This document shows positions 41,713 to 51,872 of a DNA stretch of 64,000 nt, in pieces. Where the stretch lies: NCBI GenBank assembly GCA_031216915.1, contig CM062297.1, forward strand, positions 183,032,083 to 183,096,082, in the 5' to 3' direction. The notes under the pieces are model-generated. The model ran no database searches. It was not told where the DNA came from and worked only from the letters and a program-made list of their open reading frames with translations. The DNA is from Pictodentalium vernedei. Taxonomy: Eukaryota > Mollusca > Scaphopoda > Dentaliida > Dentaliidae. Made by a program: the position numbers and the translations under genes. The first letter of the stretch is position 1. Every line of letters begins with the position of its first letter.

Positions 41713-42158
41713 TATTGCCATCATTAATTCCTTATACAAAATCTTGGCTTCAATCACTCCATTTTGCCTGGTAACGCCATTTTTGTTGAATGCGTTAAAT
41801 AAGTAACTGTTCCTTTTTGTGATGCATCGGGGAGGGGGAAGAGGGGCAACTCTAGTTTGGTTCATATCAGCTGAGATCAGCATCATATCAGCAAGGTATG
41901 AAGTCATATCTGCCAAGTTTGATAACAGGCAATTTTTGGAAAGAGAATCATATCTAATAATTAAATTGACATAATGCACCATGGAGACAATCAGTTTTCT
42001 AGGTCATTAGCTTGATCTTATTAAGGGGTCATAATTTGGTTTTTCAAGAAATGTTTTTGAAAGTGTTTTCCATTTGGCATGTTATGTAAAGGATGAAGTC
42101 CTTGAAGAAACTGTAGTTCATGTAGTTTTTCTTCATCTGACTTAAAAGTTCATTTTAA

Positions 42159-42398
42159 CCCTTTACATAATAGAGACGATATCAAAATTTATTATTTTAA
42201 ATATCATATTTTTATATTTTTCAAAAAATTCTATCCAAACCATATCATGTGAACCCTAATTGGAATGAGCTCAGTGAGCTCGTTCCAAAGAGGGATCACA
42301 TGATATGGTTTTGTTGAATTTTTTTGAAAAATAATATTTTTCAGCTGCTGAATTGGCATATTACGCTTTTGGATGCAGCCATTTCGTTGGGTAAAGGG
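42159..42398. mobile_element. piggyBac-like MITE
   Basis: TTAA|CCCTTTACATAATAGAG at the left and GTTGGGTAAAGGG|ATAA at the right (right TTAA mutated by one base). Core palindrome AATTGGAATGAGCTCAGTGAG / GAGCTCGTTCCAA and long arms of TCATGTGA...ATCACATGA. Confidence 0.78.
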
Positions 42399-42599
42399 AT
42401 AAACAAGTTTGGAATTCAGTGAAATGAAACCACCTTTCTATACTATGCCATTTTGGGCCAGCCCATGCCATGGTATTGATAGCAACAGAAACAACTGTTC
42501 TGTCACCATAATAAATACTTTGTTTAGTAAAAGAATCCAAATTGAGTGATCTCTCTATCTTTTGTCCTAATTAGAGGTTTTTACTTGTTCAGTTTTATA

Positions 42600-42846
42600 C
42601 AGGCCTGAAAATAAGCAGTCTTGGAGAATGAGGTCCCCACAGTGTGAATATGATAATGCTTTCCCATACAGTGGGCCAATTTATCCTCTAAGTACCTCTT
42701 TCTGTTCCGTTTTGAGACCCAGATTCAGATTGAGGTTCACAGAGGGTAAATTTAGTGATGCTACCCTGCTGTGTAGGGTAGCATCACTAAATTCACCCTC
42801 TGGGGTCCTCATTTTGCAGATGACAGTCTGCTTATTTTCTGGCTTG
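42600..42846. mobile_element. hAT-like MITE with 8-bp target duplication
   Basis: Bounded by the identical octamer GTTTTATA (42592-42599 and 42847-42854). Terminal inverted repeats CAGGCCTGAAAATAAGCAG and CTGCTTATTTTCTGGCTTG differ at two positions. The interior has a palindrome AGTGATGCTACCCTGC / GGGTAGCATCACT. An 8-bp duplication and CAG termini match the hAT superfamily. It sits in family G repeat. Confidence 0.85.
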
Positions 42847-42906
42847 GTTTTATATCAGCTGAGATATCAGCCAGAGGTAACTTCACATCAGCCTGATACC
42901 AAAGCT

Positions 42907-43262
42907 GGGGGTGCGGTGGCTCAGTAGGTAGAGGTGCAGACTGCAAGCCAAGAGGTCCTCGTTTCGAATCGCACCTGCGGCAACCGCGTTTTGTCTTTGG
43001 GCATGACACTTCACCCCCATTACCCACGTGGGTGCATGGTGACGCTGTGTACTAAGGCATACTGCACGTCGATGGTGCACCTGTCTTCAACCAATGCTAA
43101 CCCTGCTTGTGTGGAGTTAGTATGTTGGGGAGTTGACAGTTGCTCGCTGTTGCTCAGTGGTTCTCTCCAGGTACTCCGGCTTTCTCCACACGTAAAACTG
43201 TCGTGGTCATGATCAGCCATTGTGCAGAAATATGTGACCTTCAACAATAATAAATAAATAAA
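42907..43262 (+). mobile_element. SINE with tRNA-like head, tail type 2
   Basis: GCGGTGGCTCAGTAGGTAGA (A box) and CTCGTTTCGAATCGCACC (B box) form a convincing tRNA-like head. The shared body follows. The tail reads CAGCCATTGTGCAGAAATAT then an (AATA)n end, as in 55369-55729. It splits family G repeat. Confidence 0.85.
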
Positions 43263-43680
43263 TAAGATAACGAAGTTTGAAGGCTGATGTGAAGTTACTG
43301 AGGGCTGATATCTTGGCCGATATGAAAACAACCAAGTAATGATCTCTTTACTTATTAATCCAAATCAAATAATTACAAAATGTTCTCAGACCTGTTACAG
43401 ACAAAGTCTGAAGTACTCTCTTCACAGGTCTGGTTCAGCTATCCAAACATAGTGGGAAAGCCATTTCAGATAGCTGAACTATCTCTTTCTCTCACTTTGC
43501 AGAATTTTGGCTTATGACTCTGAATCTTAGTTTGCATTGAGCACATCAAGGGAGACAACTCTTCATATCGGCATCGTATCAGCCAAGTTTGAAGTCGTAT
43601 CAACCAAGTTCAGTAATGGGTAATTTTGGAGAAAGAAAATCATATCTTATAAATAATAACTGATAAGGCCTAAAAAAATA
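43263..43680 (+). repeat. Family G repeat, 3' half
   Basis: Continues the repeat interrupted by the SINE: GAAGTTTGAAGGCTGATGTG, GGTTCAGCTATCCAAACAT, CGTATCAGCCAAG. Homologous to 40978-41262. Confidence 0.6.
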
Positions 43681-43684
43681 AGTA

Positions 43685-43835
43685 ATCTGTTTCTCAGGCC
43701 CTCCCGCATGGTCCTTTTGGCTGCCGCATGCTTTCTTTTTATGACCAATGTAAACTTAAAAAAATAAAAATTAAACGGTTTATGTCTGATATTTTGCCCA
43801 AGTTAAAAAATTGATAAATTTGTACCTTGAGTGCA
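43685..43835 (-). repeat. Dispersed repeat, inverted copy of 2885-3055
   Basis: Reverse complement of the sequence that precedes DIRS copy 2 (CCTTTTGGCTGCCGCATGC, AAACGGTTTATGTCTGA). Confidence 0.7.
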
Positions 43836-43839
43836 AGAA

Positions 43840-44086
43840 GGCTAAAAAATCTTCTCATGAACCAGTGGGTACAATGACTTGATATTTAGTATGGAGTTTC
43901 CTTTTGTCGTGTAGATTCAAGTTTGTTCAAATGAAGTTCATGAAGCAATATTTGCCTTCGTAATGGGAGGGGCAAGATTTTTGGCCCTGCCCAAAATTTC
44001 TATTTTCTGAACTGATGGTCCGATTGGAACTAAATTTGATTTGTGGTATTATTCATTCATAAGTATTTTATTCATGCAAAAACAAT
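43840..44086 (+). repeat. Family T repeat, 5' half, interrupted by DIRS copy 3
   Basis: Matches 8350-8610 (ATGAACCAGTGG.., AAATTTCTATTTTCTGAACT, TTATTCATGCAAAAACAA). The repeat resumes at 51220 on the far side of the DIRS element with AATATTTCCCAAAACAC and TTATTTGGTATGAAGC, which match 8680-8725. Confidence 0.75.
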
Positions 44087-44288
44087 ATTTTTATACTGTA
44101 CCAATGACCCAGACTTAGCTGGTGCTAACTCTAACAAAACCAGGGCCAAACACAAATTTTGCCCCCCAATCCCCAAAATTTGCATCCAAAACAAAAAGAA
44201 ATCATGTCCTAAAGGACCTCCATACTACGCCTCTACTGCGCATGCGCAGTGACGCAGACGTCCCGAAATTGGCGCCAATTATCATTCT
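44087..44288 (+). repeat. Left inverted terminal repeat, copy 3
   Basis: 44099-44288 pairs with the reverse complement of 50987-51176 with only two mismatches. Seven positions separate it from the copy A ITR, and both ends of copy 3 share the same base at all seven. NRF1-like palindrome at 44236-44249, intact. Confidence 0.94.
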
Positions 44289-45173
44289 CTGTTTGGCCCT
44301 TCATCAGTCAACATCTCACTGATCTTTGTGCTTGTAAATCTCAGTTTAAAGGATGCCGGACACGTAATTTTTGGAGAAAATGTGATTCTAAGGAGGATAG
44401 AAGGAGGAGAGGAAAAAGAAGTGACAAAAAATAATCAGGGCTGTACTTAAAATTTTTTGATGAAATTATGTTAAGTTGCCTATTTTCGAGGCATGGGCCT
44501 CTTGTTGTCATTCTTGCTAATTGTTGCACTGCTTATTCAGTGTTTCCTCTCCCCTAGCCTTCTAAAGTCCCCCCTTGCAATTCTCCCATGCTTTTGGCAT
44601 ATTTTTGAGAAATTTCATTTCTAAAATTTCCTGGGAGAGTTGCTTGGTTACAGAATGTTTTCTGTTATTTTCCCCATAGTTACGTTTTCACCCATGGGTG
44701 TATAACGTTTGTGTTCTGCATCTTCCATCTGATGTTCTGCAGATTCTCCCCTGGGAGTCTCTGTTTTGCATCAGATAGAGTGTAATTGATGACTGATTCC
44801 GGGCCAGTTTTTTCAGTGCCTGGAGTCATGTTTTCTGGTGTTTTTACACTGTTTGTTTTCATTGGCAACAGCCTTTTTTGAGGGGGGCTGTTTGCCTTTG
44901 CTGTAGTTTATCTCACTATAAGATACATTTATATTATCCGAAAGTGTCTCATTAATTATTTAATATAAATTTAAAATTTTTGACCACACTTTGCCATCGG
45001 ATCCATCGGGGCTCAACATTACTTTTCAGCAACTTGGGCTTCGCTGAAAAAATATTTTTTCAAAATTATTTTGTTTTGCAATTGTTTTTTCATTTATTAA
45101 TGGATCATGTTATTATGTATCTTTGTGTCAGGGGTTTTTGCGAGTAACTAGGACTTATTGTTGTTCTTTCACA

Positions 45174-47276
45174 ATGAAGGGACGTTGTTCAAATTGTAAT
45201 AGGAAGAAATCTTCCTCTGACTTTCATGATCATTGTATTAATTGTAGTCAGTGTTCTCGCATTAATCCCTGTCCTATATGTGAACATTGGGATGAGAAAC
45301 ATTGGAAACGTGTGTCACGATATGTTGTTTCTGGAGAAAGAGCGATGCCGGCTCTTTCTCCGCAAGGTCACTCTACTCTCTCAGTTTCTATTTCAGAGGA
45401 ACCAGAACAGGGTGATGTTTCCATGTTATCTTCTTCAAGTGTGCGTCCGTCGTCACAAATGAATTCAGAGCTAGCGGCAAAAGTGCTCATGGAGATTAGA
45501 CAAATGTCGTCCGCTAGCTCGCCCGGTGTAGCGTCCATTCACCGAATGGTTCGGCAGCCGGGTTCGTTCGATGTGGTCCAAGAGGAAATTTTGGGTGATG
45601 CGAGCACTATAAACATAATAGATGCACACCCAGTGACGGCGGATAGTAAGCGAGAACGGAGGAAGCCTTTGAGTCCGGTTCCTAGCTCGTCCAGGTCCAG
45701 CCGGGCCGCGAGCGAGAGAGGCCCCTCTCTCGTACAACAACATCTGGGACCAGATGTTGTGGTACAAAATGTGTCTTTAGCGGAGCATACGTCCGTTGCT
45801 CGGGACGCTCCGTTGTATAAGCAGTCCGCAGAGACTGTTAAGGTTTCCTCTTCTCGTCAGCGCACACGACCGCACCTTGGCTGCGTGACCGCTGATATAT
45901 TACCAGCTTCGGCGATCAAGGATTCTTCGGCGACCAGGTCACACCATCCGGCAGCCAGGGATTCGAGACCGATGGACTCCGGACGTTCGCATAGGAAAAG
46001 TATGCGGGAGCCATCTGATGCGGAGCTGCCCTCGGCAAAGCAGCGAAAGACTGCGCCTCCGCAGGTCTCGACGCTGGACATTCTTGTGCAGATAGCACAG
46101 CTTATCGCAGCATCCCAGCAGCCGACAGAAACGGTGTCGGATCGAGAATTATCCGACGGCGCTGGGTCGGTACGCTCCGCCGAAGCATCGGGGGCGGACG
46201 ACCGGGAACATCATGAGGTCCGACCGGATGGTGAAAGGGATACGGATGACTTGGAGCTATCCCTTTCGGAACAACATAAAGCTGCCGTGGACTTCATCCG
46301 GCACTTTCTCCCTCAAGTTGTTCCGTCGGGCCAGACTGCTGCGCTTCCGGACAAGAGAATTATAGCGTCATTGGACTCTGAATTTTTTGAGCGGTTCAGG
46401 GACATCGCTCCCGAGTTTCCGTCGCAGTCCAATAATGTTGCAAGAACATTTGAATTATTGAACGACGCTATATTTAAACTTGCTTCCAGGACGGGGAAAG
46501 CAGGTTTCTTGTCCGCTAATACTCTCAACCTGCCTTTCATTAATGCAAGGAATAAATTCGATACGGCAGGACAGGGTATACCGAGAGTTCCTCTGCGTAT
46601 GGACGACGAGGCGGAAGACTTAAAGCTATCATTACCGTCGTCAGCTTCTATTCCAACCGCAGTGTTGGAAACAGCTATTGCGTCTAACAGAGCCAATTTA
46701 GATGCCTTATCTTACGCAGATCACCTTACTAAGGCGTTATCACTGCGCCTTCAGGGGAAAGAGTTTCAGGATATACAATCCTCTTTAAGACTTCTTTCAA
46801 GGGCAGTAGCTTATTCCACGTGTAACTCCGCCCTTTCAGTGGCAAATCTGGAGTTGGTTAGATGTGACGCAGCCCTAGCTACATCCACACTAGTGGATTC
46901 TAAGGTGAAGAACTCTCTTAGAGTCGCTTCGGTCTCAGGAGAACTTCTCTTTGACGGCAAGCTTTCCGCTATTTATGATAAAATTACAAAGAAAGCTAAG
47001 GATTCTCTGTTGTTCAAATCTGCTCCTAAGAAGTCAGATACAGCAGACACGAATAAGACAGGCACTTCTGGGTCTAATGCGCCCAAGAGAGGTTCCTATA
47101 GAGGTTCCGGTGCGTCCTCTTGGTCTTATTCGAGAGACCGTCAGGATAGCGACTCTCGTTCGGGACGTCCTTCAGGCCGGGACAATCGGTCGGACGCCCC
47201 GAGGTCGACGGGGCGAGGTGCGGGTCGTGGAAGACGTGGTTTTTCCTACCGCAGGCCTTGCAGGTCCAGGAGGTGA
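45174..47276 (+). CDS. DIRS Gag-like protein, copy 3
   Basis: Same 700-residue frame as in copy A, starting at MKGRCSNC. All Cys and His of the N-terminal zinc-binding pattern are kept. There are scattered substitutions, mostly in the Ser/Arg-rich middle and the C-terminal 100 residues. The tail ends RRPCRSRR (R to C relative to copy A). Stop TGA as in copy A. This is the only intact gene of copy 3; if expressed, it could act with proteins supplied by another copy. Confidence 0.85.
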   Translation: MKGRCSNCNRKKSSSDFHDHCINCSQCSRINPCPICEHWDEKHWKRVSRYVVSGERAMPALSPQGHSTLSVSISEEPEQGDVSMLSSSSVRPSSQMNSELAAKVLMEIRQMSSASSPGVASIHRMVRQPGSFDVVQEEILGDASTINIIDAHPVTADSKRERRKPLSPVPSSSRSSRAASERGPSLVQQHLGPDVVVQNVSLAEHTSVARDAPLYKQSAETVKVSSSRQRTRPHLGCVTADILPASAIKDSSATRSHHPAARDSRPMDSGRSHRKSMREPSDAELPSAKQRKTAPPQVSTLDILVQIAQLIAASQQPTETVSDRELSDGAGSVRSAEASGADDREHHEVRPDGERDTDDLELSLSEQHKAAVDFIRHFLPQVVPSGQTAALPDKRIIASLDSEFFERFRDIAPEFPSQSNNVARTFELLNDAIFKLASRTGKAGFLSANTLNLPFINARNKFDTAGQGIPRVPLRMDDEAEDLKLSLPSSASIPTAVLETAIASNRANLDALSYADHLTKALSLRLQGKEFQDIQSSLRLLSRAVAYSTCNSALSVANLELVRCDAALATSTLVDSKVKNSLRVASVSGELLFDGKLSAIYDKITKKAKDSLLFKSAPKKSDTADTNKTGTSGSNAPKRGSYRGSGASSWSYSRDRQDSDSRSGRPSGRDNRSDAPRSTGRGAGRGRRGFSYRRPCRSRR

Positions 47277-49266
47277 TGGCTTAAACCTCTATCGCGTTCC
47301 GGTTGGCGGAAGGTTGTCGAGCTTTTCACAAGAATGGGCGTCGATTACGGACGACCCTTGGGTGAGAGGAGTGACTTCGGAAGGTCTAAAGATATCCTTC
47401 AAACGAAAGCCTCCATTAACTCGAAGTCCAAAGTGGACTCATCTTCCGTCAAATCCGCAGAAAAGAGACGCTCTGTTATCAGAGGTGCAGTCTCTTTTAA
47501 TGAAGAACGCGGTAGAGGTCGTAGAAAACCAGGAATCTCCGGGATTCTACAGCCATCTGTTTCTGGTTCCGAAACCAGACGGCTCGTTCCGTCCAGTCAT
47601 AGATTTGAGCTGGATAAACAAGCTGATCGTCGCTCCGAAGTTTTATATGGAGACGATTTGATCGGTCAGAGCGAGTATTCGGGTGAACGATTATGCAACG
47701 AGCATAGATCTCAAAGATGCGTACTTTCACGTCATGGTACATCCGACATTCCGAAAGTATCTACGCTTCGCAGTCCTAGGAGTGGTGTATCAATTCCGGG
47801 CGATGTGCTTCGGATTGAATCTAGCACCCTGGGCTTTCACTCGGGTAATGAACTCGGTAATGATCTACTTCCGAGCTCATTCGTCTGCGGTAACGTCGGC
47901 CTACCTGGACGACATTCTTCAGAGGTACGGCAACGAGTTAACGCTTCAGAACGATGTTCAGAATCTTCTTCTATTGCTCCGACGTCTCGGTTTTATAGTA
48001 AACGAGGAGAAGTCGGATCTGGTGCCGTCCAAGTCATTCACTCATCTGGGAATGAGCTTCGAGACGCACAAAAATCTCGTTCGTCTGCCGTTAACCAGAG
48101 CGAAATTAGTCAGTTGTTACGCTCGCTATTGTCTGCACGCAGACAAAGTCACGGCGAGAGAATTTATGAGACTGATAGGTCTGTGCGGAGCCGCCGCGGA
48201 TCTCATTCCGATGGGGCGGTTACGCACACGTCCTCTTCAAATTTTCCTGACTCAGAATTGGAGTGTGAAAATTCATTCGCTCGATGTAGACGTTCTCTTG
48301 TCAGATCAAGTGAAACAAGAGATTCAGACTTGGGCAAACATTCAGTGGTTAACTCAAGGAGTTCCGCTGCAGTTGCCGGATCCGAGTTTTACCGTTATGA
48401 CGGATGCCAGTCAAACAGGTTGGGGTGCATCATTAATCCCAACGGATTCGAGATGCCAGGGTCTTTGGGATCCGCAATTCCTGTGCAAGCACATAAACAT
48501 CAAGGAAATGATGTCAATTTGGCTTGCGTTACGTCACTGGATGGACATTATTCACGATGCTCATGTCCAAATCGTATCCGACAATACGACAGTAGTGGCG
48601 TATATACGGAATCAGGGAGGCACTCATTCAGTTCCGTTGTTCAATCTAACAGAAAGAATCCTTCTGTTTGCGTTAGAACATCGCGTTCTTCTTTCGGTCC
48701 TTCACATACCGGGTCGTCTGAATGTGCTAGCAGACTCCCTTTCACGAAAGGGTCGCTTGTTGCCGTCGGAGTGGACTCTCAACAAACAAGTATTCAATCA
48801 GATTTGCTACCAATGGGAACGGCCAATGATAGACTTATTTGCGACACATCTCAACAATCAGTTGCAGACGTATGTGTCTCCGTGTCCGGATCCAAGAGCA
48901 TTTGCAGTAGACGTTCTGTCGATCCCTTGGGACGGAATGATAGGATATGCGTATCCTCCAGCGCCGTTAATTCAACAAGTATTGCTAAAGATAAAACAAT
49001 CTCAATGCAAGATTCTGTTGGTAGCATCTCTGTCGCCACAGAGACCGTGGATAAATCTACTCAGGTGTCTGTTGTGGGACCTACCGCGGAAGCTTCCTCC
49101 ACGGGAGGATCTTCTTTCGCAGGGGAAATCGCGCCAACTCCATCACAACCCGCAAGGTCTCAACCTTCACGTTTTTCCGTTGTGCGGTCTTTCTTGCATG
49201 GCAAGCACTTTACAGGACGAGCAGTGGATGCGATTTCTAACTGTAGGAGGACCTCCTCTTCGCTAA
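46975..49266 (+). pseudogene. DIRS RT / RNase H / MT-like gene, copy 3, nonsense-interrupted
   Basis: Collinear with the copy A gene. A TGA at 47659-47661 replaces the Arg codon CGA, a C-to-T change at a CpG, cutting the protein just before the catalytic Asp of the palm (SIDLKDAYFH). Downstream, YLDD and all four RNase H acidic residues remain. Elsewhere only about a dozen residue changes from copy A are seen. One point mutation is thus the only evident lesion. Confidence 0.9.
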
Positions 49267-50223
49267 ACTATGCGGCTAAGTGGAAGGTTTTTCGTCGTTG
49301 GTGTAGGGATCATTCTGTAGATATATTCGATCCCTCTATACCAGACATTGCAAACTTTCTAGTATACTTGTTTGACGAAATCAAACTGCAGCCTGTTACT
49401 ATAAAGGGTTATAGATCTATGTTATCTGATACCTATGCACATCATGATAGTTTACAAATTGGATCTAATGTCTCTTTATCGAAGTTGGTTAGAAACTTTT
49501 CGATAAATAGACCCAGAACTCTTAGATTAATTCCTAAGTGAAATTTAGCTTGGGTTCTTCTTAAATTGAAGGAAAAGCCATTTGACCCTCTTGGGACAGT
49601 AGATTTCAAATTCTTATCTTATAAGACAGCTTTTCTCTTAGCTTTCTCTTCTGCTAGAAGAGTCAGTGAGCTTCATGCACTATCGGTGGATGATTCTCAT
49701 TATCGTAGTGTTGGGAACACTATCACCTTCACTACTAATGTGGGTTTTTTTAGCTAAGAATCAGGCTCCTAATAAATATCCGGAACCTATTGTTATTAAG
49801 GCTCTTCCGTCTTCAGACGGGCGTAGGCCTTTACTCTGTCCTGTTAGAGCATTACGTATCTATAAACAGAGATCTCAGTTTATCAGAAAGGGACGGAAAC
49901 GTTTCTTTCTGTCTTTGATGCCTAATAGAAAGGACATTTCAGTCCATTCTATTGCTAGATGGATTCAGTTAACTATCCGTACTGCTTATGAAGATTTATC
50001 TTCTTCTCAGCAGTCTGTGCTTAAGATTTCTGCTCATGAAGTAAGAGCTCTTTCTACTTCCTGGGCTTATGCTAATAGTGTTGCTATTACAGATTTAATG
50101 AAGGCTGCTTATTGGTCTCAGCCATCCACATTTACGAATTTTTATCTCAGAAATATTGAGTCCATTTCTGGAGACCTGCATTGTTTAGGTCCGTTATCTG
50201 TTGCTCAGAATGTCGTCCACTAA
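49005..50223 (+). pseudogene. DIRS tyrosine recombinase gene, copy 3, broken
   Basis: Two lesions: TGG to TGA at 49539-49541 (Trp179 in copy A numbering), and one extra T in the run at 49745-49751 (seven instead of six), which shifts the frame at about residue 249, before HxxR and Tyr. The sequence after the shift is open to the usual TAA and still encodes HEVR and FTNFYL. No functional recombinase can be read from this copy as it stands. Confidence 0.92.
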
Positions 50224-50822
50224 ACAGTTGCAACTATAGTTATGCAGGCTTTCTGTTCCGGCAGTGACTCCGTCTGGCTGCCCTCTTCGCTCTGGGCTAT
50301 TTGACCCAGGGCAAGGGGAAGGGGGGGGGGGGGCGGGTGTTCCCTTAGGTCACCTGCTTTATAGTGAAAAGCAAGGGAATGCCTCCTCCAAGTCAGTATT
50401 TCTGAGTCGCTTCCGGGATGGTTTTAAAGTGTAATATTAATGTTTAAATTCATTCATGTCTTATTTTTAAAGTGTAGCTCGGTGTGAAGCATTTGTATAT
50501 GTCAAGTGTCAAACGGGCTTTAATATACAATACTCGGACACTTTTAAATGACTATAAAGAGTCTCAATTCTATGGACTACTTTATTTATTGGCTTGCTTT
50601 AAAAATAATTAGTATAAGGGTTATACTGGATGTTAATAGAGAACATGAATGTTATTGTGCTCAATTATTAAGGGTAGTGTATCTTTCTAATTTAATATTA
50701 AATAAGAAAGATACATGTAAAGCCTAATACTCCTTTTCTCCCTAAGGGGTTACCTCTTTACTATATAGTTGAGCTTATTGGATTTTCCTCTATGTCCTAG
50801 GCCCTCCAGCCTGTTTACTATT

Positions 50823-50911
50823 CAGCTAAGTCTGGGTCATTGGTACAGTATAAAAATGTTAAAAAATTTATAGTAATTTATATATTTTTTATACTTACCA
50901 ATGACCCAGAC
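50823..50911 (+). repeat. Internal complementary region, copy 3
   Basis: 89 nt, same composition as in copy A: 35 nt complementary to the left end joined to 54 nt complementary to the right end. The junction AAAAAT|GTTAAA is identical in copies 1, A and 3. Confidence 0.94.
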
Positions 50912-50986
50912 GGGGATGGCCCTCCCTGGAGTTGGGAACTCTTGCCTCCCCGCTGAGTACATGGCGCTGACCAGGCACTGCCAGTA

Positions 50987-51214
50987 AGAATGATAATTGG
51001 CGCCAATTTCGGGACGTCTGCATCACTGCGCATGCGCAGTAGAGGCGTAGTATGGCGGTCCTTTAGGACATGATTTCTTTTTGTTTTGGATGCAAATTTT
51101 GGGGATTGGGGGGCAAAATTTGTGTTTGGCCCTGGTTTTGTTAGAGTTAGCACCAGCTAAGTCTGGGTCATTGGTAAGTATAAAAAATATATAAATTACT
51201 ATAAATTTTTTAAC
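50987..51214 (+). repeat. Right inverted terminal repeat and terminus, copy 3
   Basis: 50987-51176 is the inverted partner of 44099-44288. The two mismatches are one T/G and one C/T at a CpG, suggesting mutations after insertion. Palindrome CTGCGCATGCGCAG at 51026-51039. Confidence 0.94.
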
Positions 51215-51219
51215 TTTTC

Positions 51220-51485
51220 TGTGTCCCCGTGGGAACCCCAGGAGATAAAAATAGAAATATTTTCATTCAAACTCCAATATTTCCCAAAACACAAAACAGA
51301 GGACTGTTATTTGGTATGAAGCATTTTTTGATATGTGGTATACAGTATCCATAAGGGGGGTGGGGGGTCAGATATAAGTTTGTTAAAATGAAGCCCCATG
51401 GTTCATATTTGGGCTCAATACAGGAGTCCAAATTTTTAACTGAGGGCAGTATGGGGAATAATCTAAGTTAATTTTATAAGGAGCC
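51220..51485 (+). repeat. Family T repeat, 3' half
   Basis: Continues the repeat broken by DIRS copy 3: GGGGTCAGATATAAGTTTG, TTCATATTTGGGCTC, ATACAGGAGTCCAAATTT. These match unit phrases at 17100-17700. Confidence 0.7.
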
Positions 51486-51589
51486 ATGTAGCTGAAGAAT
51501 TGGAAACTTTTTATCAAGTACCCTCTAGGGGTGTGTAACTAAGATTAATCCACATAGGTTGTATATCAAGGGCCTCCATAGGGGAGTTC

Positions 51590-51872
51590 CACTTTTATGC
51601 CCCAAGAGATTCTCTCGGGAGCATTAAGTTTTCGCCATGTCTGTCGGTGTGTCTGTCCATCCATCCGTATTAACTTTTGGTTTCCATCAAATAACTAAAG
51701 AACCGCTTATTTGATCAAATCATAATTTTAGGGGTAACTTATGGATAACTAAACAATATTTCCTTTCAATTTTGACCCATCTAGCCAATTCAATATGGCC
51801 ACCATGGCAGCCATATTGAATTCGGTTTCCATCCAATAACTAGTCAAGGCTGACTCAAATCATTTCTATTTT
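51590..51872 (+). repeat. Dispersed repeat (family V), 5' part
   Basis: Begins with ATGCCCCAAGAGATTCTC and a CTGTC/CCATC stretch, then GGTTTCCATCAAATAACTA and a palindrome around CAATATGGCCACC / GGCAGCCATATTG. Similar sequence recurs at 55240-55368 and 55737-55950. A HINE-like element begins immediately after. Confidence 0.65.

Larger units (their letters stand above)
44087..51214 (+). mobile_element. DIRS retrotransposon copy 3, complete structure, damaged RT and YR
   Basis: A 7128-bp full-length element in intron 7 of the host gene, same strand. ITRs, ICR, leader and gene order equal copy A. It has one in-frame stop in RT (TGA at 47659-47661) and, in YR, one in-frame stop (TGA 49539-49541) plus a 1-nt insertion in a T run (49745-49751). 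Gag is open. Left flank ...AACAAT, right flank TTTTCTGTG; no duplication. It interrupts a family T repeat and is therefore younger than it. Confidence 0.95.

Noticed and set aside
42809-43331. Overlapping small ORFs on both strands
   Set aside because: They fall inside a SINE and its flanking repeat; the same frames appear at other SINE copies as broken remnants.
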